Shown one piece after another: positions 18,098-28,485 of a stretch of 64,000 nt of DNA. The stretch covers positions 91,125 through 155,124 of the forward strand of contig PBTY01000066.1 in assembly GCA_002729235.1 (NCBI GenBank). Direction: 5' to 3'. A program made the translations under genes and the position numbers. The notes below the pieces were generated by a model. It was given only the letters and a program-made list of their open reading frames with translations. It had not been told where the DNA came from and made no database searches. Positions within the stretch are counted from its first letter, which is position 1. Every line of letters starts with the position of its first letter. Source of the DNA: Rickettsiales bacterium. GTDB taxonomy: Bacteria; Bacteroidota; Bacteroidia; Cytophagales; Cyclobacteriaceae.

Positions 18098-18170
<73 letters not shown>

Positions 18171-18372
18171 ATATAAATTTTCTAACTTCTGCTAAGTTTT
18201 TCTTGCTAATTCATAACTTCAACAAGCTTTTCTGATCGTTTTCAGAACCCTTTGCTTCGTTAGGGGATTGCAAAAGTAGTAAGCCTTTTGACATTACCAA
18301 AAGGTTAAGCAATAATATTTACATTTATTTTAAAAATATAACATTGGATAGTCGCTATCCGTTCAATACGTT

Positions 18373-18501
18373 ATGAAAATTCAGTTAACGGGAGATCAGT
18401 TGAAGCTACTAACTGTAGCAGCTGATCGTGTGGGGCTTACGGTCAATGAATACATTTCAAAGGCTATTATTGAACATTTGGAGAGACGTGAACAGAAGTG
18501 A
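18373..18501 (+). CDS. Small ribbon-helix-helix-like protein
   Basis: A 42-residue reading frame starts MKIQLTGDQLKLL and continues LTVNEYISKAIIEHLERREQ. A short strand followed by two helices is the layout of ribbon-helix-helix (CopG/Arc-like) DNA-binding proteins. The stop directly abuts the stop of the convergent TolC gene, and the codons look coding, but there is no clear ribosome-binding site. It would have to dimerise to bind DNA. No antitoxin/toxin partner is adjacent. Confidence 0.5.
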   Translation: MKIQLTGDQLKLLTVAADRVGLTVNEYISKAIIEHLERREQK

Positions 18502-19806
18502 TCACTTCACGATCTCTCCTGTTAATCTCATCAATTCTATTTCAGCAATCTTCGCGGTATTCAACGCTTCCAGATGCCTGATCTGAGCATCTACTGCATT
18601 GTTTTGCGCTTCCCGAATCTCTAAAGGGTTGGATTTACCTACTCGATATCTTTCCAGGGCGATGCTGACGTTTTCTTCCGCTACTTCCAGGTTTTTAGTT
18701 TCCAGATCGGCGCGCTCCACAGCATTCTGATAAGTAAGGAAGGCAGATCTTACTGAAGTGAGTAGGGTGGTCTTGTAGCGCTCATAATTGGTTTGATTGT
18801 ATTCAGCAGATATACGGGCGTTCTGAATCTGTCTCGACTGGTTCATGCCGTCGAATAAGGTCACTCGAGCTGACAGCCCATAATTCAATCCAGTTGTTTG
18901 ATTGCTTAGAAGAAAGCCAGCTTCTGATTGTGATTTGGCATAATTGTATCCCATGTTGAAATCCAATGAAGGTAGTCGAGAACGCTCCAGTTCCTGAACG
19001 AAGATATTGGACACTTCCTGGTTCATTTCCATGGTTTGCAAATCAGGATTTTGACTGATTGCCAGCTCTTCAGCTTGCTCTCTACTCAAAACCATGCTCA
19101 GGTCATAAGCGAATTCCAGATCCAGATGATCCACTTTTTCATCCAAACCGATAATCTGCTGTAATTCATACAACCTTAAAGCAATCGTCTCTTTCTGGCG
19201 CACATAATCGGATTGATCCGAATTGTAATCTACTTGTGCTTGTAAGTATTCCATCTTACTTGCCCGACCAACTTCATATTTTTCTTTGCTGATAGCTACT
19301 CGTTCTTCAGAAAGCTCCAGGTTACTTCTCAGAAGCTTTAGTCGTTCTTGCTCCAATGCAGCCAAATAGAAAGCCTTTTGTACGTTGGAGATAGTTGTCT
19401 GAACCTGTGCCTTAAATATAGATTCGTTGGCCTGAGAAAGCTGCTCTAAGCGACTTTTCGTAGCAAACATGGTCAATCCATCAAAGATGGTCCAGTTCAG
19501 GCTAACACCGGCGTTTTGGGCAGTTGATACTGCACCAGTCCGTGACTGTCCATCGCCAGAGGCAAACTCAAGCTCAGCATCTTGCGTGGTTCTGGATGTA
19601 CTGGCAGAAGCAATAACTGTTGGTAGAAAACCGGCATTGCCATACGTATCGTTGTTCTTAGCTATTTCCAAATTGTAGCTCTCCAGGCGAATCTCATAAC
19701 TCTTTTCAAGAGCTAGAGCTACTGCCTCTGTTTCTGTCAGTGTACTGTCTAACTGCATCGGGGTTTGAGCAGATAGGGAAATGAATAAGATGATGGATTT
19801 AATCAT
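18502..19806 (-). CDS. TolC-family outer-membrane efflux protein
   Basis: The protein has 434 residues with an N-terminal signal peptide and two repeated OEP coiled-coil halves (about 20-210 and 225-430), as in TolC. It forms the outer-membrane channel of a tripartite pump. Its ATG overlaps the stop of the RND gene by 4 bp (ATGA), so it is the last gene of the operon MFP-RND-TolC on this strand. It is intact although the RND gene before it carries a stop. Confidence 0.92.
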   Translation of the reverse strand: MIKSIILFISLSAQTPMQLDSTLTETEAVALALEKSYEIRLESYNLEIAKNNDTYGNAGFLPTVIASASTSRTTQDAELEFASGDGQSRTGAVSTAQNAGVSLNWTIFDGLTMFATKSRLEQLSQANESIFKAQVQTTISNVQKAFYLAALEQERLKLLRSNLELSEERVAISKEKYEVGRASKMEYLQAQVDYNSDQSDYVRQKETIALRLYELQQIIGLDEKVDHLDLEFAYDLSMVLSREQAEELAISQNPDLQTMEMNQEVSNIFVQELERSRLPSLDFNMGYNYAKSQSEAGFLLSNQTTGLNYGLSARVTLFDGMNQSRQIQNARISAEYNQTNYERYKTTLLTSVRSAFLTYQNAVERADLETKNLEVAEENVSIALERYRVGKSNPLEIREAQNNAVDAQIRHLEALNTAKIAEIELMRLTGEIVK

Positions 19807-22800
19807 GCTCGTGCAACTCTTTTGGACTTGCCAGTTAAAAATGTGTAGATAGCTGGGATAACAAACAAAGTCAGGAATGTGGCAATGATCATTCCGCCAA
19901 CTACTGCGATTCCCATCGATACTCTACTTTCGGATCCAGCTCCCAACGCCAATGCAATCGGAAGAATACCCAGAATAGTGGATAAACTGGTCATCAAGAT
20001 TGGTCTAAATCACATCTTGGCAGCACCTTGTATGGATTCCAAAATGGAGAAGCCTTGCTCTTTTCGTTGATTGGCAAATTCTACAATAAGAATACCATTT
20101 TTGGTGACCAACCCAATCAACATAATCATTCCAATCTGTGAGAAAATATTGAGCGTCTCATTGAAGTACCACAGGGTCAATAATGCTCCTGAAAGAGCCA
20201 ATGGAACAGTGAACATAATGATCAGCGGATCCCTAAAACTTTCGAACTGTGCTGCCAGTACCAGATAAATCAATAGGAGAGCCAATGCGAAAGCGAAATA
20301 TAGGTTTCCTGAGCTTTCCTGGAACTCTTTAGAAGATCCTGATAATGCAGTCTGGAATCGATCATCCAGAACTTCGTCTGCTATACGATCCATCTCCTGA
20401 AGCGCCATACCTAGCGTATATCCGTTAGCTAAACTTGCTGAAATAGTCGCTGAGGTAAATCGATTGTAGTGATATAGCTGAGGAGGAGTGGAGCGCTCTT
20501 CCAATGAAATCAGGTTGTCCATCTGTACTAATTCGCCGCTTCCTGATTTGATGTATATGGATTTCAGATCCAAAGGTTCATTTCTATCTGCACGCTCTAG
20601 CTGCCCAATAACATAGTACTGCTTACCATTCATGATGAAATAGCCAAATCGGTTACCACTCAAACTTAATTGTAGCGTTTGTGCAATGTCTCGGACAGAT
20701 ACTCCCATACTACGAGCTTTTTCTCGATCTATTCGTACACCCAGCTCAGGCTTATTGAATTTCAAGTTGAGATCCACGAAATCAAACGCAGGGCTTGCGT
20801 TAGCTTTTTCCAAAAACTCAGGAAGCACTTCTTTCAAATCTTCTAATTGTCGCGCTTGCAAGACAAAGCTCACAGGTAATCCACCTCTGCGGTTACCAAT
20901 AGATTCTGGTTCCACCACAAAAGCTCTTGCTTTCGTATTAGCCGCCACTTTTGGCTTGATGGCGTCTACAATTTGATGTTGTGTGCGCTTTCTATCTTTA
21001 GCATCAATCAGTTTTGCTACCACCAAACCAGAGTTTACCGCTCCTGCACCTGAGAATCCAGGCGAAGTAATGGTGATGATGGAATTGGCTTCTGGAACAT
21101 CTTCTTCAATCAAATCATAGACTTCATTGACATATTCGTCCATGTACTCGAAGGTGGCACCCTCAGGCCCTGTAGCAATGATTCTAAACACACCTCTATC
21201 CTCCAAAGGAGAGAGTTCGGATGGTACGAGCTTCGCAAACAAGTAGATCAGGCCTATTGCAACAACTACAATGAGTCCAGATATCCACCGATTACCCATG
21301 AAACTATCAAGGGCATTGTTGTATATGCTATTGAGCCAAACAAAGAAGGGTTCGGTCTTTTCATAAAACCATTGTTTCTTCTCTCGGCGTTTCAGCATTT
21401 TGCTGGATAGCATTGGGGTCAGTGTCAATGCGACGAAGGAGGATATAATAACGGCTACAGCTACTGTTATACCAAATTCTCTAAACAATCGTCCGGTTAA
21501 TCCTTGTAAGAATACAATAGGGAAGAATACCGACGTAAGAGCTACTGTCGTGGATATTACGGCAAAGAAAATCTCGTTGGTTCCTTTTTTACCTGCTTCT
21601 TCCGGGTCCATTCCATCTTCTATTTTGGTGTAGATGTTCTCTAGCACCACTATGGCATCATCCACTACCAACCCGATGGCAAGCACGATTCCCAGTAAAG
21701 TCAACACGTTGATGGAGAAATCAAGGGCATACATGATGAAGAAAGATCCAATCAATGAAATTGGTACCGTAATCACCGGAATGAAAGTAGTTCTCCAATC
21801 TCTCAAGAAGAAGAAAATGATCAATACCACAAGACCAAAGGCCACGAATATGGTTTGCTGCACTTCGCTGATTGATTCACTGATGTATTCGGTATTGTCA
21901 AAAGCGATCTCCGTTTTGATGTCATCAGGTACATTTTTTTGCAGCGACTCTAGTCGCTTATAGAATTCTTCTGCAATGTCCAGATTGTTCGATCCTGGTT
22001 GAGGTACGATTGCGTTGAGAACCATTGGAATACCATTATTGCGTAACAACGTCCGTTCATTTTCAGGGAATAGTTCTGCACGCCCAATATCTCTAAATCG
22101 AACAATGTCATCATCACTTTCTCTGATAATCAGACTATTGAATTCATCAGGTGATGAGAGCCTACCGAAGGTACGGACTGTTAGCTCTGTTGATGTGCCT
22201 TCCACACGTCCTGAAGGGAGTTCAATGTTTTGACTTTGTACTGCATTGAGTACATCGAGAGGTGTGAGCCCGTAGGCAGCCAGACGATCTGGATCCATCC
22301 ATAGCCGCATACTGTATTTTTTTTCACCCCAAATCCGTACCTCACTTACCCCGGGTATGGTTTGGAAGGTTTCTTTGAAGATGTTGTCTGCGATCTCAGT
22401 CATCTCCAGCAAGTTTCTATTCTCCGAATAGATTCTTAAGGCAATAATGGGTTGAGAATCCGCGTCGGCTTTGGTAACGATGGGTGGATCGGCATCAGGA
22501 GGGAGGTTCCCAAGAGCCCTCGAAACCTTATCTCGCACGTCATTGGCCGCTGTTTCCAGATTGGTTTCCAATCCAAATTCTACCGTAATGCTACTTCTAC
22601 CATCCGCACTGATAGAGGATAGGGACTTAATTCCATCAATCCCGTTAATAGACTCTTCCAGAGGCTCAGTGATTTGTGTTTCGATAACATCCGCACTCGC
22701 ACCTGTGTATGAAGTAGAAACCGTAATTACCGGGGGATCTACACTGGGATATTCTCTTACACCTAAATAATTGAACCCGATTACCCCAAATAACATAATG

Positions 22801-22862
22801 ATGATGGACATCACTATGGCCAATACAGGTCGCTCGATACTAATATTGGATAGACTCGCCAT
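19803..22862 (-). pseudogene. RND efflux permease (AcrB/MexF type) with an in-frame TGA near the end
   Basis: Codons 1-950 encode an RND pump with its first membrane helix, the porter domains, the TM4 charge-relay Asp pair (GLVVDDAIVV) and membrane helices to TM10. Codon 951 is TGA (20010-20012). In the same frame the next residues are FRPILMTSLSTILGILPIAL and so on to the stop at 19803. In this family the stop position is a conserved Arg (AA-K/R-M-R-x-RPILMTS), so CGA to TGA explains it with a single C-to-T. Without readthrough the product lacks the last two membrane helices and would probably not work. Full length would be 1019 residues, normal for the family. The MFP and TolC genes on both sides are intact. 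Confidence 0.88.
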
Positions 22863-22864
22863 AA

Positions 22865-23929
22865 TTAGTAAATGTTAACGTTAACCGCTGATCCTTGCTT
22901 GATTTGTAAGATTCCAGAGGTGATGACTGTATCTCCAGGGACAATTCCAGAAGTTACCTGTAATTCTTCCTCTGTTCTGATACCTGTCTCTACAGGCTGT
23001 GCACTGACCTTTCCTCCTTTATATAGGAATAGTTTTTTTCCATTAAGCTCAGGAATTACTGCAATGGTTGGGACCATCATAGCATTTGGTATGGTCTCCA
23101 GAATCAAATTGATTCTTGCAAATTGACCTGGAAACAATTTAGCATCCTTGTTGGAAGCTTTAGCTCTTACTTTCAAACTCCTCGTTTGAGGGTCGATTTG
23201 TGGTTCAATAGCATAAATGGTTCCTTTGAATTGCTCGTCATACGCATCCACAGTAAAGGTTAGTGAGTCTCCCACATTTACTAAAGAAATGTATTTACTT
23301 GGGATCGAAAACTCCAATTTAATAGGGTCTATTTTGTATAGTTCTGCTATCCGAGATCCTGGATTTAAATAACTACCTTCAGAGATGTCTCTAAGCCCTA
23401 CTATACCATCGAATGGCGCTCTAATATGGTGCTTATCGAGTCTTGCCTGCATGATCTTAATGTCAGCGTTGGTTGTGTTCAGGAGGGTAAGTGATGTCTC
23501 ATACTCTTCTCTACTGATGGCTTCTTTTTCTAAAAGCTGCTTCTGACGAGCTTCATTGTCTTCTGACAGTTTCTTAGAGTATTGAAGTTTTTCCAAGCCA
23601 GCCAGTACTTCGTCATCATTGAGTTTGACCAGCAATTGTCCTTTTTTGACTTTTTGACCTTCTTTGAAAAAAATCTGCTCTACTTTTCCAGCCACCTCAC
23701 TATTTAATACTACAGATTCATCAGCTAGAATACTTCCTGTAACATTTACTTGATTTTTAAGTGGAGACCTGGATACAATCCTTGCATCCACTGTAAGTTG
23801 CTGGCTTTTGTTTGCAACCGGTGTCTGGGCGGCTGTGTCTTCAGACTTTGGTAGCTTGGGGTAAATGATGATGGCAAGAATTACCAGTATGATGATACTG
23901 TAGAGAACTCTCTTCGCTGTTTTATTCAT
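22865..23929 (-). CDS. HlyD/AcrA-type periplasmic adaptor (MFP) of an RND pump
   Basis: The protein has 354 residues. It has an N-terminal membrane anchor (residues about 8-23), a lipoyl-like half-motif (SEVAGKVEQIFFKEGQKVKKGQ), a coiled-coil hairpin, the second lipoyl half (HHIRAPFDGIVGL) and a beta-barrel plus membrane-proximal domain. It links the inner-membrane RND permease to the TolC channel. It is the first gene of the operon and ends 2 bp before the RND start. No regulator gene is adjacent. Confidence 0.93.
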   Translation of the reverse strand: MNKTAKRVLYSIIILVILAIIIYPKLPKSEDTAAQTPVANKSQQLTVDARIVSRSPLKNQVNVTGSILADESVVLNSEVAGKVEQIFFKEGQKVKKGQLLVKLNDDEVLAGLEKLQYSKKLSEDNEARQKQLLEKEAISREEYETSLTLLNTTNADIKIMQARLDKHHIRAPFDGIVGLRDISEGSYLNPGSRIAELYKIDPIKLEFSIPSKYISLVNVGDSLTFTVDAYDEQFKGTIYAIEPQIDPQTRSLKVRAKASNKDAKLFPGQFARINLILETIPNAMMVPTIAVIPELNGKKLFLYKGGKVSAQPVETGIRTEEELQVTSGIVPGDTVITSGILQIKQGSAVNVNIY

Positions 23930-24166
23930 GAATAGGTAGTTTCAAAATGATCGCGTACTGAAAGGGTTAATTGAAATCAGCAGTGATAAGTTCAAAATTA
24001 CATGTATCAACTGATAAGTACTTGATATTGTTGAGCAGCGAGTAATATTTGGTGATGAAAGGTGCTTTTCTCGGATAATGATAATTCGTACTGGAGATTG
24101 TGTTTTTGTGGCTTAGTTTCAAATATTGTGATTCAGTAAATCATCTACAGATCTGGATAAGCAGTT

Positions 24167-24586
24167 TCAATATTGATCTTTTCTTTCTAATCGAAATCCT
24201 TCGATACCCCCTGATTCAAGGTCTCTGCTCATGTGAATGGTTTCATCAATTATCTCATACCTGTAGGTTCCAGATAGGATATGACTCCATCTACTCTCGG
24301 CAATGGCATTGTATCCATTGGTAAGCGTTACTTCATTGCCTTCTACACTGAATTGCCCCATAAATACAGATTGCTGTAAGGTGTCCTCTGAAATACCGGA
24401 ATAGTTTCTTCTATCAAAACTCAGTGAAAGTGTGACGGGCAGAGTGCGTGTAGTGGGAGTAGAATGGTAATAATATCCTTCATATGCACCAGCTATCATC
24501 GGAACAAAATCCTCATCATCGCTGCAGGCGAATAACAGGAAAGCAAAGAAAATGAAGAATGCCGGTTTGGTAAGGTTGCTAATCAT
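24167..24586 (-). CDS. Hypothetical lipoprotein
   Basis: The protein has 139 residues with an SPII signal (FAFLLFACSDDED, lipid on C21). The rest is a compact beta-rich domain (GAYEGYYYHS; VTLSLSFDRRNYSG; ILSGTYRYEII) resembling small lipocalin-like or META-like lipoproteins, without a motif I can name. It is on the same strand as the gene at 24625 with a 38-bp gap, so they may be co-transcribed. Confidence 0.7.
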   Translation of the reverse strand: MISNLTKPAFFIFFAFLLFACSDDEDFVPMIAGAYEGYYYHSTPTTRTLPVTLSLSFDRRNYSGISEDTLQQSVFMGQFSVEGNEVTLTNGYNAIAESRWSHILSGTYRYEIIDETIHMSRDLESGGIEGFRLERKDQY

Positions 24587-24624
24587 TAATTTAATAGACG
24601 TAATAAACTACAAAATGGTTGGGA

Positions 24625-25599
24625 TTAATCCCTGGCAATGATTTTGCCTCGTACCCAGGAACCATGCCCCAGGTGTAGATCGATACCCGTCATTATTTCT
24701 ACTTCTATTAGTTTATTGCGCAATTCGATAGATCGAATGTTCAAATCAGATCTCATTTCATTGCTTCTATCAAAATCTTCTTGAGTCAAAGGATTGATGA
24801 TGCCATAACTCTTAATTTGCCTGTCAGACTTGACGCTTAGATACCAGTCCTCAATGATGGCGTAATCATATGGATTCATTTCGCCTCGTTTTATGGCTTC
24901 CAATAGAATTGGTTTTAAGGTAGGGTATAATTTATCTGCTAGTTGATATTCGGGTGAAAGTGAGTTATGATGGCCAAGAATGGTCGAAGCCCAAACACTA
25001 TTTCCAATTATTTGCTCTCCGGGATATCCGTGGGTTTTGATGATATTGGTGAGGTGATTGACATGTCTTTCTGAAATTGGGATGGCTACGTTTTCTATGA
25101 ATTTGTTCTTGGACTTCTCAGAAGGTCTAAAAAGGTAATTCCAGGCCATTTTTTGGTCTTCTTTGGAAAGGTTTTTTACTACCTGGCGAAGGGAGTCATT
25201 AATTCGATACTCATAATCTTGTCTAAGTGCTGCATAGCTCAATTCCAGATCACTCCACCGAGGGTTTCTTTTGAGATACTTAAGTTTGTCATGTTTTTTA
25301 ATCCCCTCCAAAGTCCATCCACTGGCCACACCAAATCCCAAATATTCAAACGTACGATACTCATCCCCTAAATGGGCAGCTAACTGAGCAGCAATTTTGT
25401 ATTCTCTTAGAAAAACGAATTGATATTTATCAAACAGTTTATCATAGGCATCTAATGCCATTTCGAATTGCTTTTCTGCTATTAGTTCCTCAATTCTTAA
25501 GACTTCTCGATGATAGTTAGTGTAATCAGGTTGCTGATTCAGATGAATGCTGGGAATCAGGGTAATTATCACAAGACACAACGATGAAAGCGAGTGCAT
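24625..25599 (-). CDS. Secreted hypothetical protein, DUF6624-like
   Basis: The protein has 324 residues with a signal peptide. The N-terminal half looks like TPR-type helical repeats (about 30-110). The C-terminal half contains HGYPGEQIIGNSVWASTILG, HH and a late DYAIIEDWYLS, a pattern seen in DUF6624 proteins, whose function is unknown. It precedes the small lipoprotein gene on the same strand. Family assignment is by memory of the motif pattern and is moderately sure. Confidence 0.65.
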   Translation of the reverse strand: MHSLSSLCLVIITLIPSIHLNQQPDYTNYHREVLRIEELIAEKQFEMALDAYDKLFDKYQFVFLREYKIAAQLAAHLGDEYRTFEYLGFGVASGWTLEGIKKHDKLKYLKRNPRWSDLELSYAALRQDYEYRINDSLRQVVKNLSKEDQKMAWNYLFRPSEKSKNKFIENVAIPISERHVNHLTNIIKTHGYPGEQIIGNSVWASTILGHHNSLSPEYQLADKLYPTLKPILLEAIKRGEMNPYDYAIIEDWYLSVKSDRQIKSYGIINPLTQEDFDRSNEMRSDLNIRSIELRNKLIEVEIMTGIDLHLGHGSWVRGKIIARD

Positions 25600-25709
25600 T
25601 TAAGTTTGGTTAGTTTGTGGTTAAGCAAGGATAAATTTATTAATAAATGTGGCCAAGTGTAACATTTATAGGGAAGAACTGTCCTTCTATTATATCAATT
25701 AACTCGCTC

Positions 25710-26270
25710 ATGATTCGATTATTGCAAAAACTGGTTAAGCCGACAAGTATCTTTTTAGGATTTACTTTTTTTGGGGCTGGCATGGCAAAGCTCTATTTTG
25801 AGCATCGATATTTCGGATGGATAGGTCCAGTTTGGCTAGAGGAGCGATTGGAACCTTACGATCTTGCGCTATATGCTCGCTTTATTGCCTTCTCACAGAT
25901 AATCATCGGCTATCTGTTGCTTACTATTCGTTATCGCCTTTTAGGTGCGATTATGGCTGTTCCATTAGTTCTAAATATTTTGATGGTCACCATATCACAA
26001 AACTGGAGGGGTACACCTTTCGTGTTATCCGTACTACTCTTAATGGTTGTTTTCTTGTTAGTTATGGAGGGTAAAAGATTGTTGGGTATTGTAGGAATTC
26101 ATGCCATAGCTAATTTTACAGAATACACGCGAAAAGGAACTATCATTTGGGGCATTGGTCTAGTGCTGAATCTGATTAGCATCTATATATCTTTTTTTAA
26201 TGTTCACATCGGATGGGGAATCAGCATTATTGGTCTGGTGATTAGCTGGATGAGTTACAGATGGGATTAA
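25710..26270 (+). CDS. DoxX-like integral membrane protein
   Basis: The chosen start gives 186 residues; an upstream Met at 25647 would add 21 non-hydrophobic residues and looks less likely. There are about five hydrophobic segments, the first (TSIFLGFTFFGAGMAKLYFE) matching the opening of DoxX-type small membrane proteins. No catalytic motif is visible. It is not clearly linked to its neighbours; the next gene starts 101 bp downstream. Confidence 0.7.
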   Translation: MIRLLQKLVKPTSIFLGFTFFGAGMAKLYFEHRYFGWIGPVWLEERLEPYDLALYARFIAFSQIIIGYLLLTIRYRLLGAIMAVPLVLNILMVTISQNWRGTPFVLSVLLLMVVFLLVMEGKRLLGIVGIHAIANFTEYTRKGTIIWGIGLVLNLISIYISFFNVHIGWGISIIGLVISWMSYRWD

Positions 26271-26371
26271 TTAGGATAATATTGATAAAAAATATTAATT
26301 AAATAAGATTTATTCTTGGATTTTACCGGTGCTCTTTCGTATATTAGACATCCAACTAGCTATAGACACTT

Positions 26372-26881
26372 ATGTATAATGCCCTAACAGTTGCTCAGTA
26401 TCTGGTGAGCCATTCGACCGATTCCAATGTGGAAATGACCAGCTTTAAAGTGGAGTTCATAACTTATTTTGCTCATGGATGGTATCTGGCCATAGATGGA
26501 AGACCACTAATTTCTGAAAAGGTTAAAGCTTATCGCCACGGTCCTGTGATCGAATCAGTTCACAAGCTTTATGGGAAAGCAAAAAGCCTTCACTCAGTAG
26601 AAATACCAGGTATTCCAGAATCGATAAAAGACAGTGATAAGGAATTTCTGGATGGCATTATGATGTATTATGGACATCTTAATGAACTCGAAATGCAAGC
26701 TCTGTGCACCGATGATGGCACTCCATGGTTTGCAGCTTATCAAAAGAGCTCAGGATCATTGATTATTGATGATCCGCAAATCAAAAAGCATTATCGATTA
26801 CTGCATGTCTCCAACCCAGAGTTTTGTGATTTGGATGATCCAATATCTCTTGTCCCAGTGGAAATTAACAAGCGGAGCTAA
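26372..26881 (+). CDS. Panacea-domain (DUF4065/SocA-like) protein
   Basis: The protein has 169 residues. It matches the Panacea/SocA fold: MTSFKVEFITYFAHGWYLAI, then KVKAYRHGPVIESVHKLYG and a late TPWFAAY. In known systems this domain neutralises a toxin or acts as a ClpXP adaptor, and it is usually next to a toxin gene. Here neither neighbour looks like a toxin: upstream is a DoxX-like membrane protein and downstream is a convergent CarboxypepD_reg-like protein ending 3 bp away. It is therefore an orphan; its role cannot be stated. Confidence 0.85.
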   Translation: MYNALTVAQYLVSHSTDSNVEMTSFKVEFITYFAHGWYLAIDGRPLISEKVKAYRHGPVIESVHKLYGKAKSLHSVEIPGIPESIKDSDKEFLDGIMMYYGHLNELEMQALCTDDGTPWFAAYQKSSGSLIIDDPQIKKHYRLLHVSNPEFCDLDDPISLVPVEINKRS

Positions 26882-26884
26882 AGG

Positions 26885-28378
26885 TTAATCTTTTGAGTCC
26901 ACCCGTTGATACTTAGATAACTCATTGGTTGGAGCAAGTACTGTTTGATTGTTCCAGATATCGGGTGAATTGCTTATTTCCTTTCGGAATGTAAACTTTT
27001 CGGGTTGTTTAATAGATTCAAAGGCTGGTTCATCTAATCCAGAACGATCCAAAACCAGCAGTTCCATTTGCGATTTGATGCTGAAAGCCATAGCCAGATC
27101 TATATTGAGTCTATTCAATGTTTTATCCCACATGAATCGCTTCTCTTTACGTTTAAAGGTGAATGAACGATCAATGGAGGCGTTTTCAACCTCGTAGGCA
27201 TTGATGTATTTGAGCATGTAGCCATCTTTGGTATGTTCATACATCACCCTGGCGCCGATATCCTCAATGGAGTGACCAATGCCTAATAATTGAAAGTTCT
27301 CGTCACTTTTTCCAGTAGCGTATTTGTAGTCCACTTGTAAGACGCCATAAGTTGAGGTGGAGCAATAGATGACTCCTTCAAACAAACCACCTGATTTAGG
27401 TTTGAATGATACCTGATAGACCAATTCATCATTGATGATGGTGACTTCACCTTTAGTATATCTGTATTTTCCAGGTTTGGTAATGAATTCCCAATAGTCA
27501 CTATTGATATGAGCATATCGTTTCTGATAACCTTTAACTGAAGACTTCCAGTAGTCAGTGTCATTTTGATATTGCAAGGTATCTGGAGCGCTTTCCTGAT
27601 CTGCGGTATCAATATCTGCTTTAAATGAAAGAATGCCTGTCTGAAATTTGAAATATTGGTCTTCGTTTTTCACACTTTCTTTGATGTTCTCACCAAAATC
27701 TTCGAATTGTTCTTCCATTTCCTCAGCAAGGTCCATCATGGATTGTTCCTCTAATGAAATTGCCTCAATTGGAACTAGCTTAGATTTATTGTCCTGGTAG
27801 TACATCTCTACAATAAGATCTTTGTACTCTACAAATTCAGAGGGCAATCGATCAATTAGGCTTTGGATAGTGCTCACATCCAGGCCCTCAAAATCTGATT
27901 CATTCACGGTAATCCGATTCTTACCAGGGATCTTTGCTCGTTCGAATTCATGTAGAAATATTCGTTGTTTTTCATCTGCTGTTGGGTGATTCGTTTCGAA
28001 GTTTTCCTGAATTTTCTCAATGATGTCTTTGGCTTTCAGTTCTCTTGAAAAGACAGAAACTTCATTTAGTGCAATGGATACAGATTTGATGTATACTTCT
28101 GAAGGTACCAACTCCACAGGTTGTTTGTATTGTTCATAGCCTATATGGCTGATGACCAGGGTGTCTCCAGATTCGAAAGACGTTTGTCCTAGAATGAATT
28201 TTCCTTCAGAATTAGCGACTGTGCCACTACTTTTTCCAGCAATGCCAACAGTACAGAAGGGTAGGGCTTCTTTGGTTTCGGCATCATAAATGATACTGGT
28301 TATTGATTGTGCTTGACTTAAAGACACAGCGCCAATCAGCACTAATGTGAATAGTAAATAGTTGAGTTTTTGATCCAT
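26885..28378 (-). CDS. Secreted CarboxypepD_reg-like domain protein
   Basis: The protein has 497 residues with a signal peptide (VSLSQAQ). Residues about 25-110 form a CarboxypepD_reg-like beta-sandwich (ALPFCTVGIAGKSSGTVANS; GDTLVISHIGYEQ), as found at the N-termini of SusC proteins, but no barrel follows. The remaining 380 residues are a Bacteroidota-specific region of unknown function, beta-rich after an acidic segment at about 205-240. Probably periplasmic or surface exposed. It is intact and stands next to the regulator of the glucan locus on the same strand, 107 bp away. Confidence 0.75.
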   Translation of the reverse strand: MDQKLNYLLFTLVLIGAVSLSQAQSITSIIYDAETKEALPFCTVGIAGKSSGTVANSEGKFILGQTSFESGDTLVISHIGYEQYKQPVELVPSEVYIKSVSIALNEVSVFSRELKAKDIIEKIQENFETNHPTADEKQRIFLHEFERAKIPGKNRITVNESDFEGLDVSTIQSLIDRLPSEFVEYKDLIVEMYYQDNKSKLVPIEAISLEEQSMMDLAEEMEEQFEDFGENIKESVKNEDQYFKFQTGILSFKADIDTADQESAPDTLQYQNDTDYWKSSVKGYQKRYAHINSDYWEFITKPGKYRYTKGEVTIINDELVYQVSFKPKSGGLFEGVIYCSTSTYGVLQVDYKYATGKSDENFQLLGIGHSIEDIGARVMYEHTKDGYMLKYINAYEVENASIDRSFTFKRKEKRFMWDKTLNRLNIDLAMAFSIKSQMELLVLDRSGLDEPAFESIKQPEKFTFRKEISNSPDIWNNQTVLAPTNELSKYQRVDSKD

Positions 28379-28485
28379 ATATTGGAGATGACAGCAAGCT
28401 TAAAAAGGTTGCATGAGTTGGTTAATCTCCTAGCCTAACGATCAATTATTCGATACGTTGTGTCTTTTAGTATTTATTAACAGCC

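Noticed and set aside
19998..20012. Two separate RND genes
   Set aside because: The piece after the stop begins in the middle of the conserved RPILMTS helix, in the same frame; it is the tail of the same gene.
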